A stretch of DNA of 64,000 nucleotides from Zonotrichia leucophrys gambelii (Eukaryota; Chordata; Aves; Passeriformes; Passerellidae). Positions 36,511-48,680 of the stretch are shown piece after piece; position 1 is the stretch's first letter, and every line of letters starts with the position of its first letter. The stretch lies in NCBI RefSeq assembly GCF_028769735.1, contig NC_088177.1, positions 16,184,599 through 16,248,598 of the forward strand. The letters are read 5' to 3'. The position numbers and the translations under genes were made by a program. The notes beneath the pieces are model-generated. The model was not told the DNA's origin. It saw nothing but the letters and a program-made list of their open reading frames with translations, and did not search any database.

Positions 36511-39500
36511 TGAGAGGCTGGAAATGCACTGGCTCCTTTAGTAATGGGTGCCTCTGCCCAGTTAGCAAAATGCTGGCAAGAAGGAGCAGAAGTCTTTGTT
36601 AAAAAAAGATAGCAAGGTATGCTTTGGCGTGAAGGAGCTCCGTGAGGAGAGTGAGGCCTCTCACTGAGAGAAATGTGAAGGGTAATCTGAAAACAGAAGA
36701 AATATTGCTGCCTGCACTTACATCACACTTATATTTTGCAACTCACTGTAGTTGTGAAAATAGCCACTGCTTTTATTCTGTTTACTTTCCTAGAAAAACT
36801 GAGTTTAAGTGCCCTTTGGAAGATCATTTCCACTTAACTACAAAAACACTGCTCTCACTATATTACTATTACTGCACTACTTCATGCTCTACATTTCAGA
36901 CAAAATGCTATGCCCAAAATAGTTACTCTCATATTTTGTTCTGCAATATTTTTTTCCCAAAATTTCTGCTAGAGGCTGGCCGTGATTACAATGAAAGAAA
37001 AACTCCCATGTGCAACTGAAGCAGAGATGCTAAACCATGTGTTATGGGTCCAGAGCCTCAGCAGTGCTTATCAGAAGGTTGAGATTCAAATTGTGCATAC
37101 CCTTCATAGCCTGAGCTTGGTCAAACAACTCTGACTCTTCTGTGGCCAGGAGAGGCTATTCCAGGATCCACAAGAGCACACAGCCAGCTGTAACTTCTGT
37201 TTACCCAGCCTCAGCCTCTTTTAGTGTTGGAGTGGAGGAACATCGAGGGATGACTTGGGGATTTTGCTCAGCAACATAATAAAACCCCATCCTTCCAATG
37301 TTGTTTAGAAACAGTAACAACTTCAAAAGTAGCTTGAATAGCACTTAAATTTGTGTTCCAAACTTTCACTGTCAGTCTCACACCATAATAGCCCAGCATT
37401 CTATAGTGAAGAGCACAGACATACAATTGCAAGCTGTACAAACTCTTCTACTTCCTCCATATCTTGTAAAAGCTTGGCCTGAATTTTTCAATAAATTGAA
37501 CACTTGTTCTCATTCTATGTACCAACCTAAACAAATCTGTGAGAATTTCATGATCTTTCTACTCTTTTCTTTGCCATCTCAATGTTGACACCAGATTTAT
37601 CACAAGACTTTCTAACCATCCATGATTAATTTTGTAAGCAGCACTATAGGACGATCAACAACACATTCTCTTAATTTTACATCTGATCATCCAGCAAACA
37701 TAATTTTCTCCTGAAGTGTTTTCCACAAAGAAATTTAGAAGTAGGAATTAATGTGGTCTTGAATTAATTTCCCTCATCAACCAGATGGTTTAATTACTGG
37801 AAATGAAGGAGCCAAGAAGGAAGAGTCCTTCTACCAAATTCAAAGGGCTATAGAATGCAGCATCCCTTGTTTATTTCTCAGTGAAACTCAGAGTATTTAA
37901 ACACGTGTGGAGAAATTTCACTTAAAATCACAACACTTTTTCTGCTCTCTTTCGAAGTGAAGCCTATTAAATCAAAAAGTCTTTTTAAAAATTAGTTCTT
38001 TTCTACAGTGCGAATACAATTGACTGTACAGACTTTTTCCAATGCAAGCTTTAAGTGGGAGAGCAATGATAAAAGATAATGTAAATATCACTCCAGTGCC
38101 CCTTTCCATCTGTGACTCACACTGTTATGTGCTTATGAGCTCCACATCTTGATATCCTGGGAAGCCTGCAGGTATTCTTCATATTTTATACATCTGAGGA
38201 GTCAAATTGTGGTTTTCTTTTTTTTCTTTCCCCTATTTCTTCTTCTTTTTCATTTTTCTTAATTAAATAAGTTTTTAAATAAGCAAAGCTTTGATGTTTA
38301 AGTGGGAAATTAGGATTTTTGACTTGTCTGTGGACAATATTCAAGCCCTTTGTGGTCCACTGAAATGCACCACAACTACACAATCTTTTCTGGGTAGCAC
38401 TGCAAGACTACAACTTACATAAAAGTGTGATAATAAAAATGTAATTTAAAAAACTACCTACAATTTTACCTTTTTCTTCCAGTGGATTTGAAATCACAAA
38501 TACACATTTGTTTTAATCTCTGTGACTTTCTGACACGTTAAAGCACAGGAAAAGGATCACAAGTCAACTTGGTTACTAAGGCACTGTCTGAATTTCAGTG
38601 AACAAACTAATTGTTCTCTACCTTGCCCTCTTGCTTCTTCCTATTTTGGTCTTCTGGTCTGACCAGATCTTACCTGGACTATGTGGGAAGTGTGGCCTCC
38701 TGCCCAGGGCTGCTGTGGTCTAACTGCTCTGACAATTGTGCTCGTGTCCCTTTTTGGAGTAAAGCAAAAACATTTTCAGTCTTAGTCTCTGTATCCCATT
38801 TTCTGGATAATGCACCTCAGTGTGCTGGGAGTTTTGATTAACATGTAGAGCTCTGAGACTCTTTACCAAAGGCAGCAGGGCAGAACAGTGTTTTTCAAAT
38901 TGCATTGCAGGGGGAAGCTCATTAGACCAGCAATAAAGCTACCTGATCATCAAAGGCAACAGCTCCCATTGGCTTCTGTGGATTGAGTTGCAGCCCTGAA
39001 TGAGCACAATCTCATTTATTAAGTCCTTGTTCATGGCCTCATAGTATTTCTTCCTGGCTAGCGATTTGATCTGGTTCTTCTTCTGATATGCTCCTTAGTA
39101 GAAACATTCTCACAGAGATACAACATATTACCTCCCCAAATGAAAACATTCCAGAGAAGTCTTCATTTATGGCCATGACTTGAGAGGAAATGTTTCATGA
39201 TTCTGAGGTCATTCACATTTGGATTAATCTCCAAAAGCTCTGCTGAACCTTCCTGCACTAACAAAGTTGCCTACAACTTTCACATTATAAAATAGGTTAC
39301 AGTACTATCCTTTCACCTTGGGGGTATACCCTATTCAGAAATAGCAGACATTGCTTAAATCTTTCAGAGTGAAGTTCATCTGGACATTTCAAGGATCATA
39401 TATTCAATGAAGTTAAATGTTTCCCCTCAGACATCCCCGGAGGAATGGGCTAAAAGCTTTATTGATATTCAGAAGATTCCTATTTCTCAGAACTAACACT

Positions 39501-39514
39501 GCTTTAACTGAGTG
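36511..39514. other. unique AT-rich noncoding DNA
   Basis: No gene. The 125-codon + frame at 36642-37019 is Tyr/Cys/His/Phe-rich by composition and has no domain. A pyrimidine-rich tract lies at 38213-38262. The rest shows no recognised repeat up to the CR1 at 39515. Confidence 0.6.
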
Positions 39515-40535
39515 TGAAGATTCAGCTACTGGGTGGAGAAACAGTGACATGGAAACCACCAAAAGAACAAGTCCAAAGTGTGGTAACCAGCAGCACAAAT
39601 TCCATCTGGAGGCTGGTCCCTGGTGTTGTGCTCCAGAGACTGACAGTGAGGTCAAATTAACATCTCCACTGGTGTTGTGGATGATGGGAGAGCAAATACC
39701 CTCAGCAAATGCTCAGGAATCTACTCTGAGGAGTGACTGATGCAATGGATGACTGAGGTGCCATTCAATGAGATCTCAACAGATTAAAGAAATGAGCAGG
39801 CAGGAATATAATGGAGTTCAATGGAAAATGCAAAGCTCTGGGAAGGAATAACCCCAAGCAGCACTACAGGCTTGACACAACTGTCTAGAAAGCAGCTTTG
39901 CAGAAAAAGATCTAGAGGTCCTGGTGGTCAGCAAGCTGAGCAGAGCCAATGATGCACCTTTGTGACATTGAAGGTTGAGACTGTCCGAGGCTGAATTAGG
40001 AAGAGCATTGCTAGCAGATCAAGGAGGGGATCCTTCCCCTCTACTCTGCCTTGGTGAGACACATCTGAGTGCTGTGTCCAGTTCTGGCCTTCCCACTGTG
40101 AGGCAGACAGGAGCATGTGCTGCAGGGAGCCAAATAAAAGGACCCAAAGGTGACGGGATCAGAGCATCTGGCACATAAGGGATGGCTGACACTGCAGGAC
40201 TGATCATCCTGGAGAGGAGAGGGCTCAGGGAAGATCTCACTCATGTCTATAAATACCCAAAGATGATGAAGTCAGATCCTTCTCAGAGCTATCCACTATC
40301 AGCAAGAGAAGTAATGGGCACATAAAATTAAAAGACATGGCATTGAAACAGAATGAAAAAACACTTATTGACTGTGAGAGTGGTCAAACGATGGTGCAGA
40401 TTTACCACAGAGGCTCTGGAGTCTCTGTCCTTAAGAATGGCCAAAACCCAGATACAATCCTGAGCAATCTGGCCCAGCTGACCTTCCTTGAACACTAGGT
40501 TGTACTAAACCATCTCTAGAGGTTTCTGATCACCT
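39515..40535 (+). mobile_element. CR1 LINE, 5'-truncated, ORF2 3' part plus 3' UTR, decayed
   Basis: A roughly 1-kb CR1 copy in + orientation. From about 39590 it follows the end of the CR1 reverse transcriptase reading (AGCAGCACA...TCTGGAGGC, then CCCTCAGCAAATG, then GAATAACCCCAAGCA, GCAGCTTTGCAGAAAAAGAT, GTCCTGGTGGTCAGCAA). It continues through the conserved CCCCTCTACTCTGCCTTGG...GTGCTGTGTCCAGTTCTGG block to the ATGTCTATAAATACC segment and the GGAGTCTCTGTCC-type 3' UTR, ending in AGGTTTCTGATC-type sequence. The frame is broken by many stops and indels, and internal segments are missing relative to the family (for example between about 39650 and 39690). The terminal octamer repeat is not clean. 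It is an old, inactive copy. Confidence 0.9.
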
Positions 40536-42824
40536 CTTTTTGCAAACCTATGACACAATTTGTTTTGGTTTCCATCACACAATATTAATAAACACAGTAA
40601 TTCCTTCTGTTGCAAAAAATGTGCTTAATTTAAAAGATTAAAATTATTTCTATTCTAATCTCTAAATCATAATTTTCTTTGCAAAACAGAAGAAATTGAA
40701 GATTAGAATGACTCCCCAAGTAAAGCCTATGTACTTCCACAAAGATGAAAGAATATTTGCTACTAAATTTTACTGCAACATGTCACTGCCTGGGTAAAGA
40801 CAGAATGGATTTACTATCTCTGAATGTTAAGGAACAAGGAGAAAAAAAAAAACCAACAGCCAAAATTCTTTTTCTATTCCTTCTCTTTGTGTTTTTTCCT
40901 CTGAAAATGTTAATCCATACACTCATTTTGTGTTCATAACTCCATTCCACTCTCTCTCCTCTAATCTTTTATTTGCTTTCTTTCCTGAAAAATCTTTGTT
41001 AGGACATACCTAGACTGATGGGCAAGAAGCAAATCAGGACACTTTATCTCTGAGCTCTGGCATTCACTTGAGTTAATTGAAATCTTTCAGGTCCAGCAAA
41101 TTCAGTTTTATTTCTCAAACTAGCTAGGAGAGAGTCACAAAAGCATCATTGCACAATAAAAAGAAAAGAGCTAAATGTTACTTCTGACAGGCTTTGCATT
41201 AAACTTTGACAAAAAGAAAAAAACTGTGAAGAAGTTTATAGTAGCCTCCAAATATGAATGCGCCATACTCTTAGCCCAACAAATACTTACTGCTATTTTG
41301 TACAAATACATTGCCCTGGAGAGATGGAACTCTCCTTTATTGTGCTGGGAAGGTGTAGCTAAACCTCACACCTTCCATGGCAATAGACATTTTTCACTAC
41401 AGCAATATCCTTCTGTCACAAAGCAGCTTTCTACTGTACTGCAAAATTCTCTGAATTAGCACTTATGACTATCTTCGAACTAGTTTATTAGTTTATCTCT
41501 TTATTAGCTTATCTCTAGTTTACAAAGGTTCTCACAGAACTACATCCTTGGTGCATCATCTTTTTAGCAGAACAGCTTCTAAGCTTGGTATACTCTGGTC
41601 TACCTCCAGTTGAAGACATGGAAATGGAGGATATCAACCACAACAAGAGGTAGAAAATTGCCATGCTAAAATTCAAACTTTCACCTATTTATTTCAAATT
41701 TCTGCCTGACCAAACACTTCTGTGAAAGAAACTGGAATCTTTGCTCAAATAAAAATAAATAATTTTTTAAAAGTTAATGTTATAAGCTTAATGTTTTATG
41801 AGATTCAGGTTGCTGAAACAACTAATAGCCAGTCAACCAGAAAACTACAACAAACCTTTGGCAGGCAAGAGACAATGGTTGCCTCTTTGAAGTAACTCAG
41901 AGCTCAGGTATTCACTAATCTTACCACACTACCCTCTCTCCCCTAAAGCAGAACAGCTTTTGGTGCCATCTCTTTTCTTCCAGGTTTTATCTTTAACAGA
42001 GGAAGGAAAAGGATTTTCTCCTTCACTAGGAGAACTGTGTCAATGAAATTGTACTTCTTAGCTCAACTTTCAGGTTTCTACCAAGCAAATGAAACTGAAC
42101 TTCCCATTGACCAAGTGGACAGAGAGAAAGATACTAACAATTTTACTGCAGTTAACTAAAGACTAACAAGAGAGATTTAACCTGTTCTTATCTATGGCAA
42201 TGAGCAGCATTCAATAATTTTTTTCCCCTACTGAGTAGTTCTGTTGCAATAAGTCTTGTACTTGGACTTCTGCACTTATGGCTTTTTCAACCACTGACTC
42301 TCTTCTAATCACTTTGCTACCAACTATTAAAATTTTGAGAGTCATAATGTCTGAAAGTTTCTGTCCTAGGGTTCCTACACTTGTATAAGCCCCAGGTTTC
42401 TTTCTATAACAAGTGGAAATTTAGTTGCAGAGAGAACTTCGAAAAAATAACTTGAAAAAATCTAAAAGAATAATTAGAAAAGCGTGTCACAAGGGAGTTT
42501 CTTTAAAATCGCTATTTTTAAGCAAGTCTCAGTATTGTGAATGTCTGGCTTTAACAATATTGCTTAGCTGTACAGCATAAGAAAATTGTATTTCTGTAGG
42601 ACCAACTCAATAGTTCATGTTTCAACACATCTTAATAATTAACTAGCACAGTTTGGGAACATAGGTCAGCCAGGCTTCTCATTTCTTTCGAGCAAAAATA
42701 ACATATCCGAGGTTGTGATATGCCTAAAAAAAAAATAAAGTCTTGTCCCTATGCAGTAATTATTTCAGCAAGTTTTTGGCTGAAGCAGCAAGAATCTGTG
42801 TGACTGCTGAACATGCACACCACC
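40536..42824. other. unique AT-rich noncoding DNA
   Basis: No gene. It holds 11 A at 40842-40852, a 16-bp tandem duplication at 41484-41515 and AT-rich unique sequence. The + frame at 41175-41459 has no domain. Confidence 0.6.
41484..41515. repeat. 16-bp tandem duplication
   Basis: TTTATTAGTTTATCTC at 41484-41499 is followed directly by a copy with one change (T to C) at 41500-41515. Related shorter words flank both sides. Confidence 0.7.
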
Positions 42825-42965
42825 CGGTTAAGAGCGCAGAATTCCCTCTGTGCCCGCCCTTTCGGGCACATGAAGGAAGGGACAGCTTGAGTTCTGGCTG
42901 CGGCTCTGGGCGCTGTTCGGGGTGCTGAAAAGAGACTCCGGGGCACGGGCATCGGCCCGAGCTGC
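42825..42965. promoter_or_regulatory. small CpG-rich patch with GC box; possible minor promoter or exon
   Basis: I count 11 CpG in about 140 bp, against near absence of CpG in the surrounding kilobases. The minus strand reads AAGGGCGGGC (GC box, Sp1-like) around 42854-42863, overlapping a perfect 8-bp inverted repeat (42849-42856 with 42863-42870, 6-nt loop). Frames on both strands are open but have no domain, so coding is not supported. It could be an unmethylated mini CpG island, an alternative first exon or promoter (minus orientation favoured by the GC box), or a fragment of a GC-rich repeat that I do not recognise. Confidence 0.3.
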
Positions 42966-45900
42966 ACCTGCAACTGTAAATTGTACTTGCAGGTAGCATT
43001 TGAATGACTTCAAACAGACTTTTAAACACATTTGCTCAGGAGACACTGCTTTAAAAATAACTGTTCCATGACACAAGTGTGCAGATCTAAAACTAACGGA
43101 TGTATATTCATGGATCACCCTTGGATGACTCCATGCTATAGCAACTTTTTGTTCTGATGAAAAGACACAGGGCTTTTTTTCTTGTAGATGACTGGCTGAA
43201 TAATGTGACTAACTGAACACATACAAGTGCTATCAGGATTGTGGACTTTCTGCACACCTAAGAACCAAGTGACAGCTTTCTGACACCACTGATGTTATTT
43301 AAGTTCACTTCCTGCAATTTTTATAAATGCAGAGCACCAATCAGCTTGCTGAATGAAGGGTTCTGGTTTCTGAGCCTTTTCAGCATGAAAATTCTTTTCT
43401 TTTGTGCAAGAAAAAAATTGTAAAAAATGTGAACTTTTTTTTTTGGTCAGTTGTTTAAAAACCCTTGATGTTGTGTTCTTTTTTGTTAGGAAAACTGTCA
43501 AGCAAACTGGAACGATGCAAGAGTTCGGAATCTTAGGAACACTATCATGAACAGAGACTCAAAAATTTCTGCAAAACTGCATGTCTAAAAATAAAAAAGG
43601 TGATACAAACACTTTATTAAAAGGAGATTTTCCTTTTGATAGCCAGTAGCCATAAACATCCAGCATACTACAGATAAAGGTGTATTTTGGTTTCACAGCT
43701 CTAAAACTTAGAAATACAAGTATCAGAATTTTATATGATCCCTGGGGAGAGAAAGCTCATTAAAAACCACTCCCTCTGAGCATTCTGTCTATTGCTCTAC
43801 CTGCCCCAATATTCACTAAGCTTCAAATGAAATAGCATTTCTGTTTACAGAGGGGGCCTCTTATTAAATTCCTTCTTGTCAGAGCATCTTTGTGAGAAGA
43901 TGGAATCAGAAGCCCAGTGGGGAAGTCACTGACTTCCACAGGTGTTTTTACTACCTGTTTTGACTTTGTTTTTTTCAAGCACAGAATTCAAAATTGAGTT
44001 CTTCCCTGTGTTGCACCACGCCCTAGGCAGATGAGGCCCGTCTGTCAGACTCCAAGACATCCTCTATCAGCAGGCATATTTGAGCTGACAAAAGGGTCAA
44101 GGCTCATGGGCAGAGTGCTGCTCACTGAGGGACTGTGGCTTGGAATTTGCCGGCACACTTAAGGGAAAGTTCTGGTGTCAAAGTCTTGTATTGCTGTCCC
44201 TGTGGGAAATAGGCCAAACTAATGAGGAAAAATACTGAAAGATATTCCATTCTCCAGGCTCTCCTAGGCATCCAGTTTTCTCTATTTCAGCTTATTAGTC
44301 TTCATTCTGTGTCTCCTGCAGCAGCCTTTGTCAGCACATGAATAATTAATGTTAATAGTCTCATCAACTTCAGGGCACAGTGCAAGACTCATTGAGCAAG
44401 TGTTGGTTGGGCTTGTCCTGCCTCACTCATAAGAGATCCCACAGAAGAAAAGATGTGTTCTCCTTCTTTGGTGTTCCTTGAATAGGCAAATATAGCAATA
44501 AGAATTACATGTAGTATTTCCTGCTACATAGATGTAGCCAGATTTTCTAATAAATGAGAACATTCAGTGAATATCTAACACAACACTGTTGGGAAAAAAG
44601 CTGGTTTTACTTTAATCTCTTTAAATCCAGCCACAAGATTATTTTTGTTGTTTTAGCATCACATGGTCTTAGAATATCACGGTTACATTGTGTTACCCAG
44701 GATTACTTCATAAATTTTAAATGAATAAAATAAAAAAAGGCAGTGGAACAGTTTCAGTCACAAACTGTTTCCCACACACTCCTCAAATGAGTTTGTCCAG
44801 TGGAGGTGTCAGCACAAAACAGATGAGCAAGGAGAACCTAAGAGATCTGTTATGGCTCACTACTCCTGTGAGTAGTGATATAGCCTCTCACTATTGCCCT
44901 GTATTTTCCCTATTTTTAATCCCTTCTCAAATCCATAATGCAAAATAGGAATTACAATGAGTCTTCCCTTTTTGGCTGTAACTATAAATGGGGCATGGAT
45001 AAAGTAAGCACCAAATCGTACCTTTAATAAACAGATTGCCAAGTTAGGTTGCAAGAAGCAAATACTACAAATAAAAGAGGTTCAGTGAGATGCATCTGGT
45101 TTTTAAATCACAGCATACTTTCTTTCAGGGTGGAATACAATTGTGGTAAGCAGGAACACCTGAGGTTCCATTTAAGATACATTTTATGAAAATGTGAGAA
45201 ATTGTTGAATATCACTACAGGTGAATAAAATGCCATCCTGTTAACCAAACTACTGCAAATTGTGCCCATTTATCTTATTAGAAAAAAAAAGGACAAAAAA
45301 ATGTCAAAATAGACCATCAGGAGTTTCAAGAGTCTGACTCACACAAAATAACCCCTCAAAAGAAATCTCATTTTAAATCTGCCAAAAAACACTAACGCCA
45401 CTCCTGACCACAATAAGAATGCACAGATAATAAATTGCCCAAGTCTCCAGAACCTGAAAATGTAAGTAATTTAATTTTAAAAACACAGATGTTTTAGAAC
45501 AAACAAATATAATATGAATCTATTTATGAAATGTACTTAATATTGTATCTTCATTTTCTAATTTTAGCATAAGCAAACCAACATGACCTCTAGGTGTTAG
45601 AACCCCAGTAGAAATGTTTGAAAAAAATGTGTTTTAAAAGCAATCTATATTACTGGCAGTGCTTTTGAAGTATAAGTACATTTTTCACTGTTGAGTGGGT
45701 CCACAAAAATCTCTGGTGCTTATTTGAAATTAGTCTAAACTCAGAGAAAAATACCAAAACGATCTGATCAGATGGCTATTGGCTGCAGTAAAAAGAAGGC
45801 AATTCAGCAGAACTGGAGAAAACAGCACATTAGGACTGTTTTTTAAATAAACTAGAGCATACCTTGCAGTAAGACACACAACCATCAGTCTGGGCATGTG

Positions 45901-46066
45901 CGTCAATCTGCTCCTGAACTTTAGACCTTAGTCAGGGTCTTTGTTTGAATGCTGTGAACACTCAGGCAGGGGAAGGAGGAGACAGAGCCAGCCAGCTGCT
46001 GGGCAGCATGGCTGTGTGGAACAGCCTCATGCTGGCTGCAACAGCTCCCAGAGGTGTTTGGCTCTT
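42966..46066. other. unique noncoding DNA
   Basis: No gene. Ten T at 43435-43444. A weak CTCF-like word (AGAGGGGGCCTC, 43849-43860) is present. 43900-44240 is moderately GC unique sequence that could be conserved, but I see no motif clustering. 45240-45620 is A-rich. Confidence 0.55.
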
Positions 46067-46084
46067 GTCAGCGCCCCCTGAACA
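46067..46084 (-). promoter_or_regulatory. CTCF-like motif, minus orientation
   Basis: On the minus strand the sequence reads TTCAGGGGGCGCTGAC, matching the AGGGGGCGCT core of the CTCF consensus essentially perfectly; the upstream half (CCACC in the consensus) is poorer. It sits at the right edge of a GC-richer patch (45950-46085). It is the best CTCF-like word I noticed in the window and is oriented leftward. Confidence 0.35.
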
Positions 46085-48399
46085 GGACAACCACCCAAGC
46101 TCCCACTTCCCAAGTGCTACAATTCACTTATTGACAGTCTGCTGTCCAACCTTGACAAGTGTTTTGCTGGTTTGAATTGCTTCTTTCCTCCATCCCAGTA
46201 TATAAATAAAAAATAGTCCATTGTACAGCTCTCCACACATTTTGGTCACTTGCTTTTCTGGTATGTTTTAATTGAGTAAACTTGAGTTGACTTAAAAGTA
46301 CAAAAAAAAACCTGAGAGGCAGACCAGCAAATACATTGAAATTCACTTTGCCTGCTTACTATATAATGAACGATGACAGCACTGGCTTTAAGGAGATAAT
46401 TATTTTCATAGTCCATAAGAGTGAATGTTTACTGGAGACACTTAGAAGAATTTCTTTGCATGAGTGAACTAATAAATTTTAATGAAGACAAGTGCGATAT
46501 TTGGGGTTATACAATTAAAAGCAAACATATAACATATTTAGCAAATTGAAAACTTACTAGCTGCATGTATAAAATACACATTTGTTTTAGCAGTATTTTG
46601 TCATTTTTAAAAACTATGCACTCACATCTACTTTTAATTAAAGTTCTAAACTTTTTCCATGTTTAATACCAGTACCCATAGGACCCAAAACTGTAGATAC
46701 TACAAATATGAAGCAATTTATTAAATAGCCTAAATAAATTGCAATTTAGAAATCAACTCAAGCCTTGTCCAGAAAAAAACTTCAACACAAAACCAAACCC
46801 CAACCATTCACAATCCAATATCCCATTAAACAAAAGGCAACACTGAAAGTTAAAACAGAAGAACTTCAAAGCAGGGAGGCAAGAGGAATGGTGGCTTGTG
46901 GACTGGGCCATGAAAGTAAAGTGGTTGTTTAATATTTTAAATGTAATAACTAAAATCTGTGCTCATACATTCAGCTGCTTGCATCTGCTTGTACAAGATA
47001 TGAGATCTTGCTGCTACTTATGACATCCACTGCACTGTAATCTAGTGAACTCTGCCAGTCTCACACGGTGACTTTGAAAATGTCTAAGCAAACAGAAGAC
47101 TCTCTACTCTGACTCCTAGAACAATATGTTTGCTTTAACACTTCCGCAAACACACAGGCCTTGATAACTAATAAAATGAGTCTTAAAAAGGTCTTAAAAC
47201 AGAGAACATTGGCAGCACACTGGTCCTGCAGCTTCCCTTGCGTTTTCCCACAGCAGCCAAGCTGGGTATAATACCCATCTTCAATATACAGATAGTTTCT
47301 GAAGCCCAGCAGACCCTTTGCCAGCCCAAAGCAGCCCCACAAACTGCAGTTATTTCCCTTTCATTTCCTGGTATTACAAAGTAAGTGCCAGACTGTCAAG
47401 AGTTCCCCTCTAAAAAGAGGATTTTCCTCTGAAATCCCATTTATTTAGATAAGCAGTAAAAGTGACATGGCAGCAGAAAGAGAAGAAAAATGATGCTAAT
47501 TTGGTATGTGGAAAAACTGCCACGCTGAGAACTAGGACTTCATTATTCCAAAGCACTTTCTGAGTGTCAAAAGATACTGTGCAGTATTCAAACACCACAT
47601 GATGACAGTCCAGGCAGGTCTGGGAGAAAGGCAGAAGAACAGCCAAGGAGGGAATAGCACAGTTAGACAAATCCAGAGCAGGTGGATAACACAAGCAGCA
47701 AAAGGAAGATACAGAAAGAAAATGCCAGACATAGAAAGAAAATACTGTACCATCCTAATTCTATACAAGTGCAAACCACTTGTCTGTGCCCTGTCAGAAC
47801 ACTTACAGAATTCCAGTACAAATTTCCTAAAACACTGGTATAAATGTTGCCACTTCCCCCTCACCTCCATAATAAACTCTCTCATGTTACCTACTTCTGC
47901 AAGCCCACATATACCTGCTCCAGTCTGGAAGATATACAGCCATCTCAGGAGAAATCTCTAGTCTCATTTAATTCAGCAAGGTTATCAATAATTCTAAAGT
48001 CCTGTGTGTTAATTTTGCATAGAATTTAAAGTGATTCCATGTCAGGCATGTGGGGTTTTAAGCAGTTTGCCTGAAAGCATTCGATATTTCCTCATGAAAA
48101 GTCAGTCAAGCAATGTTGATTTTGGGCTTGTACTTTGTGCCATGTAATAAGCCAAATGCTTCCAACCTCATGTAACAGCATGGCTGTTGTGGGTTGTTCA
48201 TTGTGATATTTTTCATAAACCACCAATTGTGTCTGCCCAGATAATGCTAAGCCCCGTATGTTTTTTTTTGGCAAGCCAACTGCATTCAACCTACCAGATT
48301 AATGACACTTATAAATAAATAAAAGCCTACAATTTACTGTTAATAGAAGACCAGCTGGCATTCTACAGCGGAGCTGAAGGTGCAGCATGCACTGACAGA
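46085..48399. other. unique AT-rich noncoding DNA
   Basis: No gene supported. Overlapping frames on both strands at 47532-47961 (117 and 120 codons) lack domains. The + one is Lys/Arg-rich because the local strand is purine-rich. No recognised repeat. Confidence 0.6.
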
Positions 48400-48680
48400 G
48401 ATTGGTGAGAGGTTGCTGACTCATTTTTCATTTATTTTATGGGTGTTTTTCAGCACAAGGATCTTCTAAGCTATGATGCAGCTATCTCTGGCCAAGTTCT
48501 ATCTCGACCTCATAACAGAAATCAGTAATTAAAGTTTAATATGCAGCATTGAGACTGTCTGCATCTCTCAAGGGGCCACTAGAAGGAAATTAGCAAAGAA
48601 CGATGCAAGTTTGCTAGAAAGATTTGATAGCCAATTTTAAATTCAACTGCTTTGATTGGAAAATGGAAAATGCACCTCTG
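48400..48680. promoter_or_regulatory. candidate conserved noncoding element
   Basis: Unique sequence with TTGCTGACTCATTTTTC (AP-1/MAF-like TGACTCA), a CAGTAATTAAAG homeodomain core, ATGCAGCATTGAG and GGGGCCACTAGAAGGAA (a partial CTCF-like word) in about 280 bp. There is no coding frame or low-complexity bias. The texture suggests a regulatory element, without supporting data. Confidence 0.25.

Noticed and set aside
36642..37019. 125-codon + frame
   Set aside because: The peptide is Tyr/Phe/Cys/His-rich from AT-rich pyrimidine runs. No domain, splice context or GC shift supports it.
42849..42870. Perfect 8-bp hairpin considered as a tRNA stem or bacterial-type terminator
   Set aside because: There are no A/B-box or cloverleaf neighbours for a tRNA, no T-tract follows it, and the context is eukaryotic.
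47532..47961. Overlapping ~120-codon frames on opposite strands
   Set aside because: They are mutually antisense with no motif. The basic residues of the + frame come from local purine richness.
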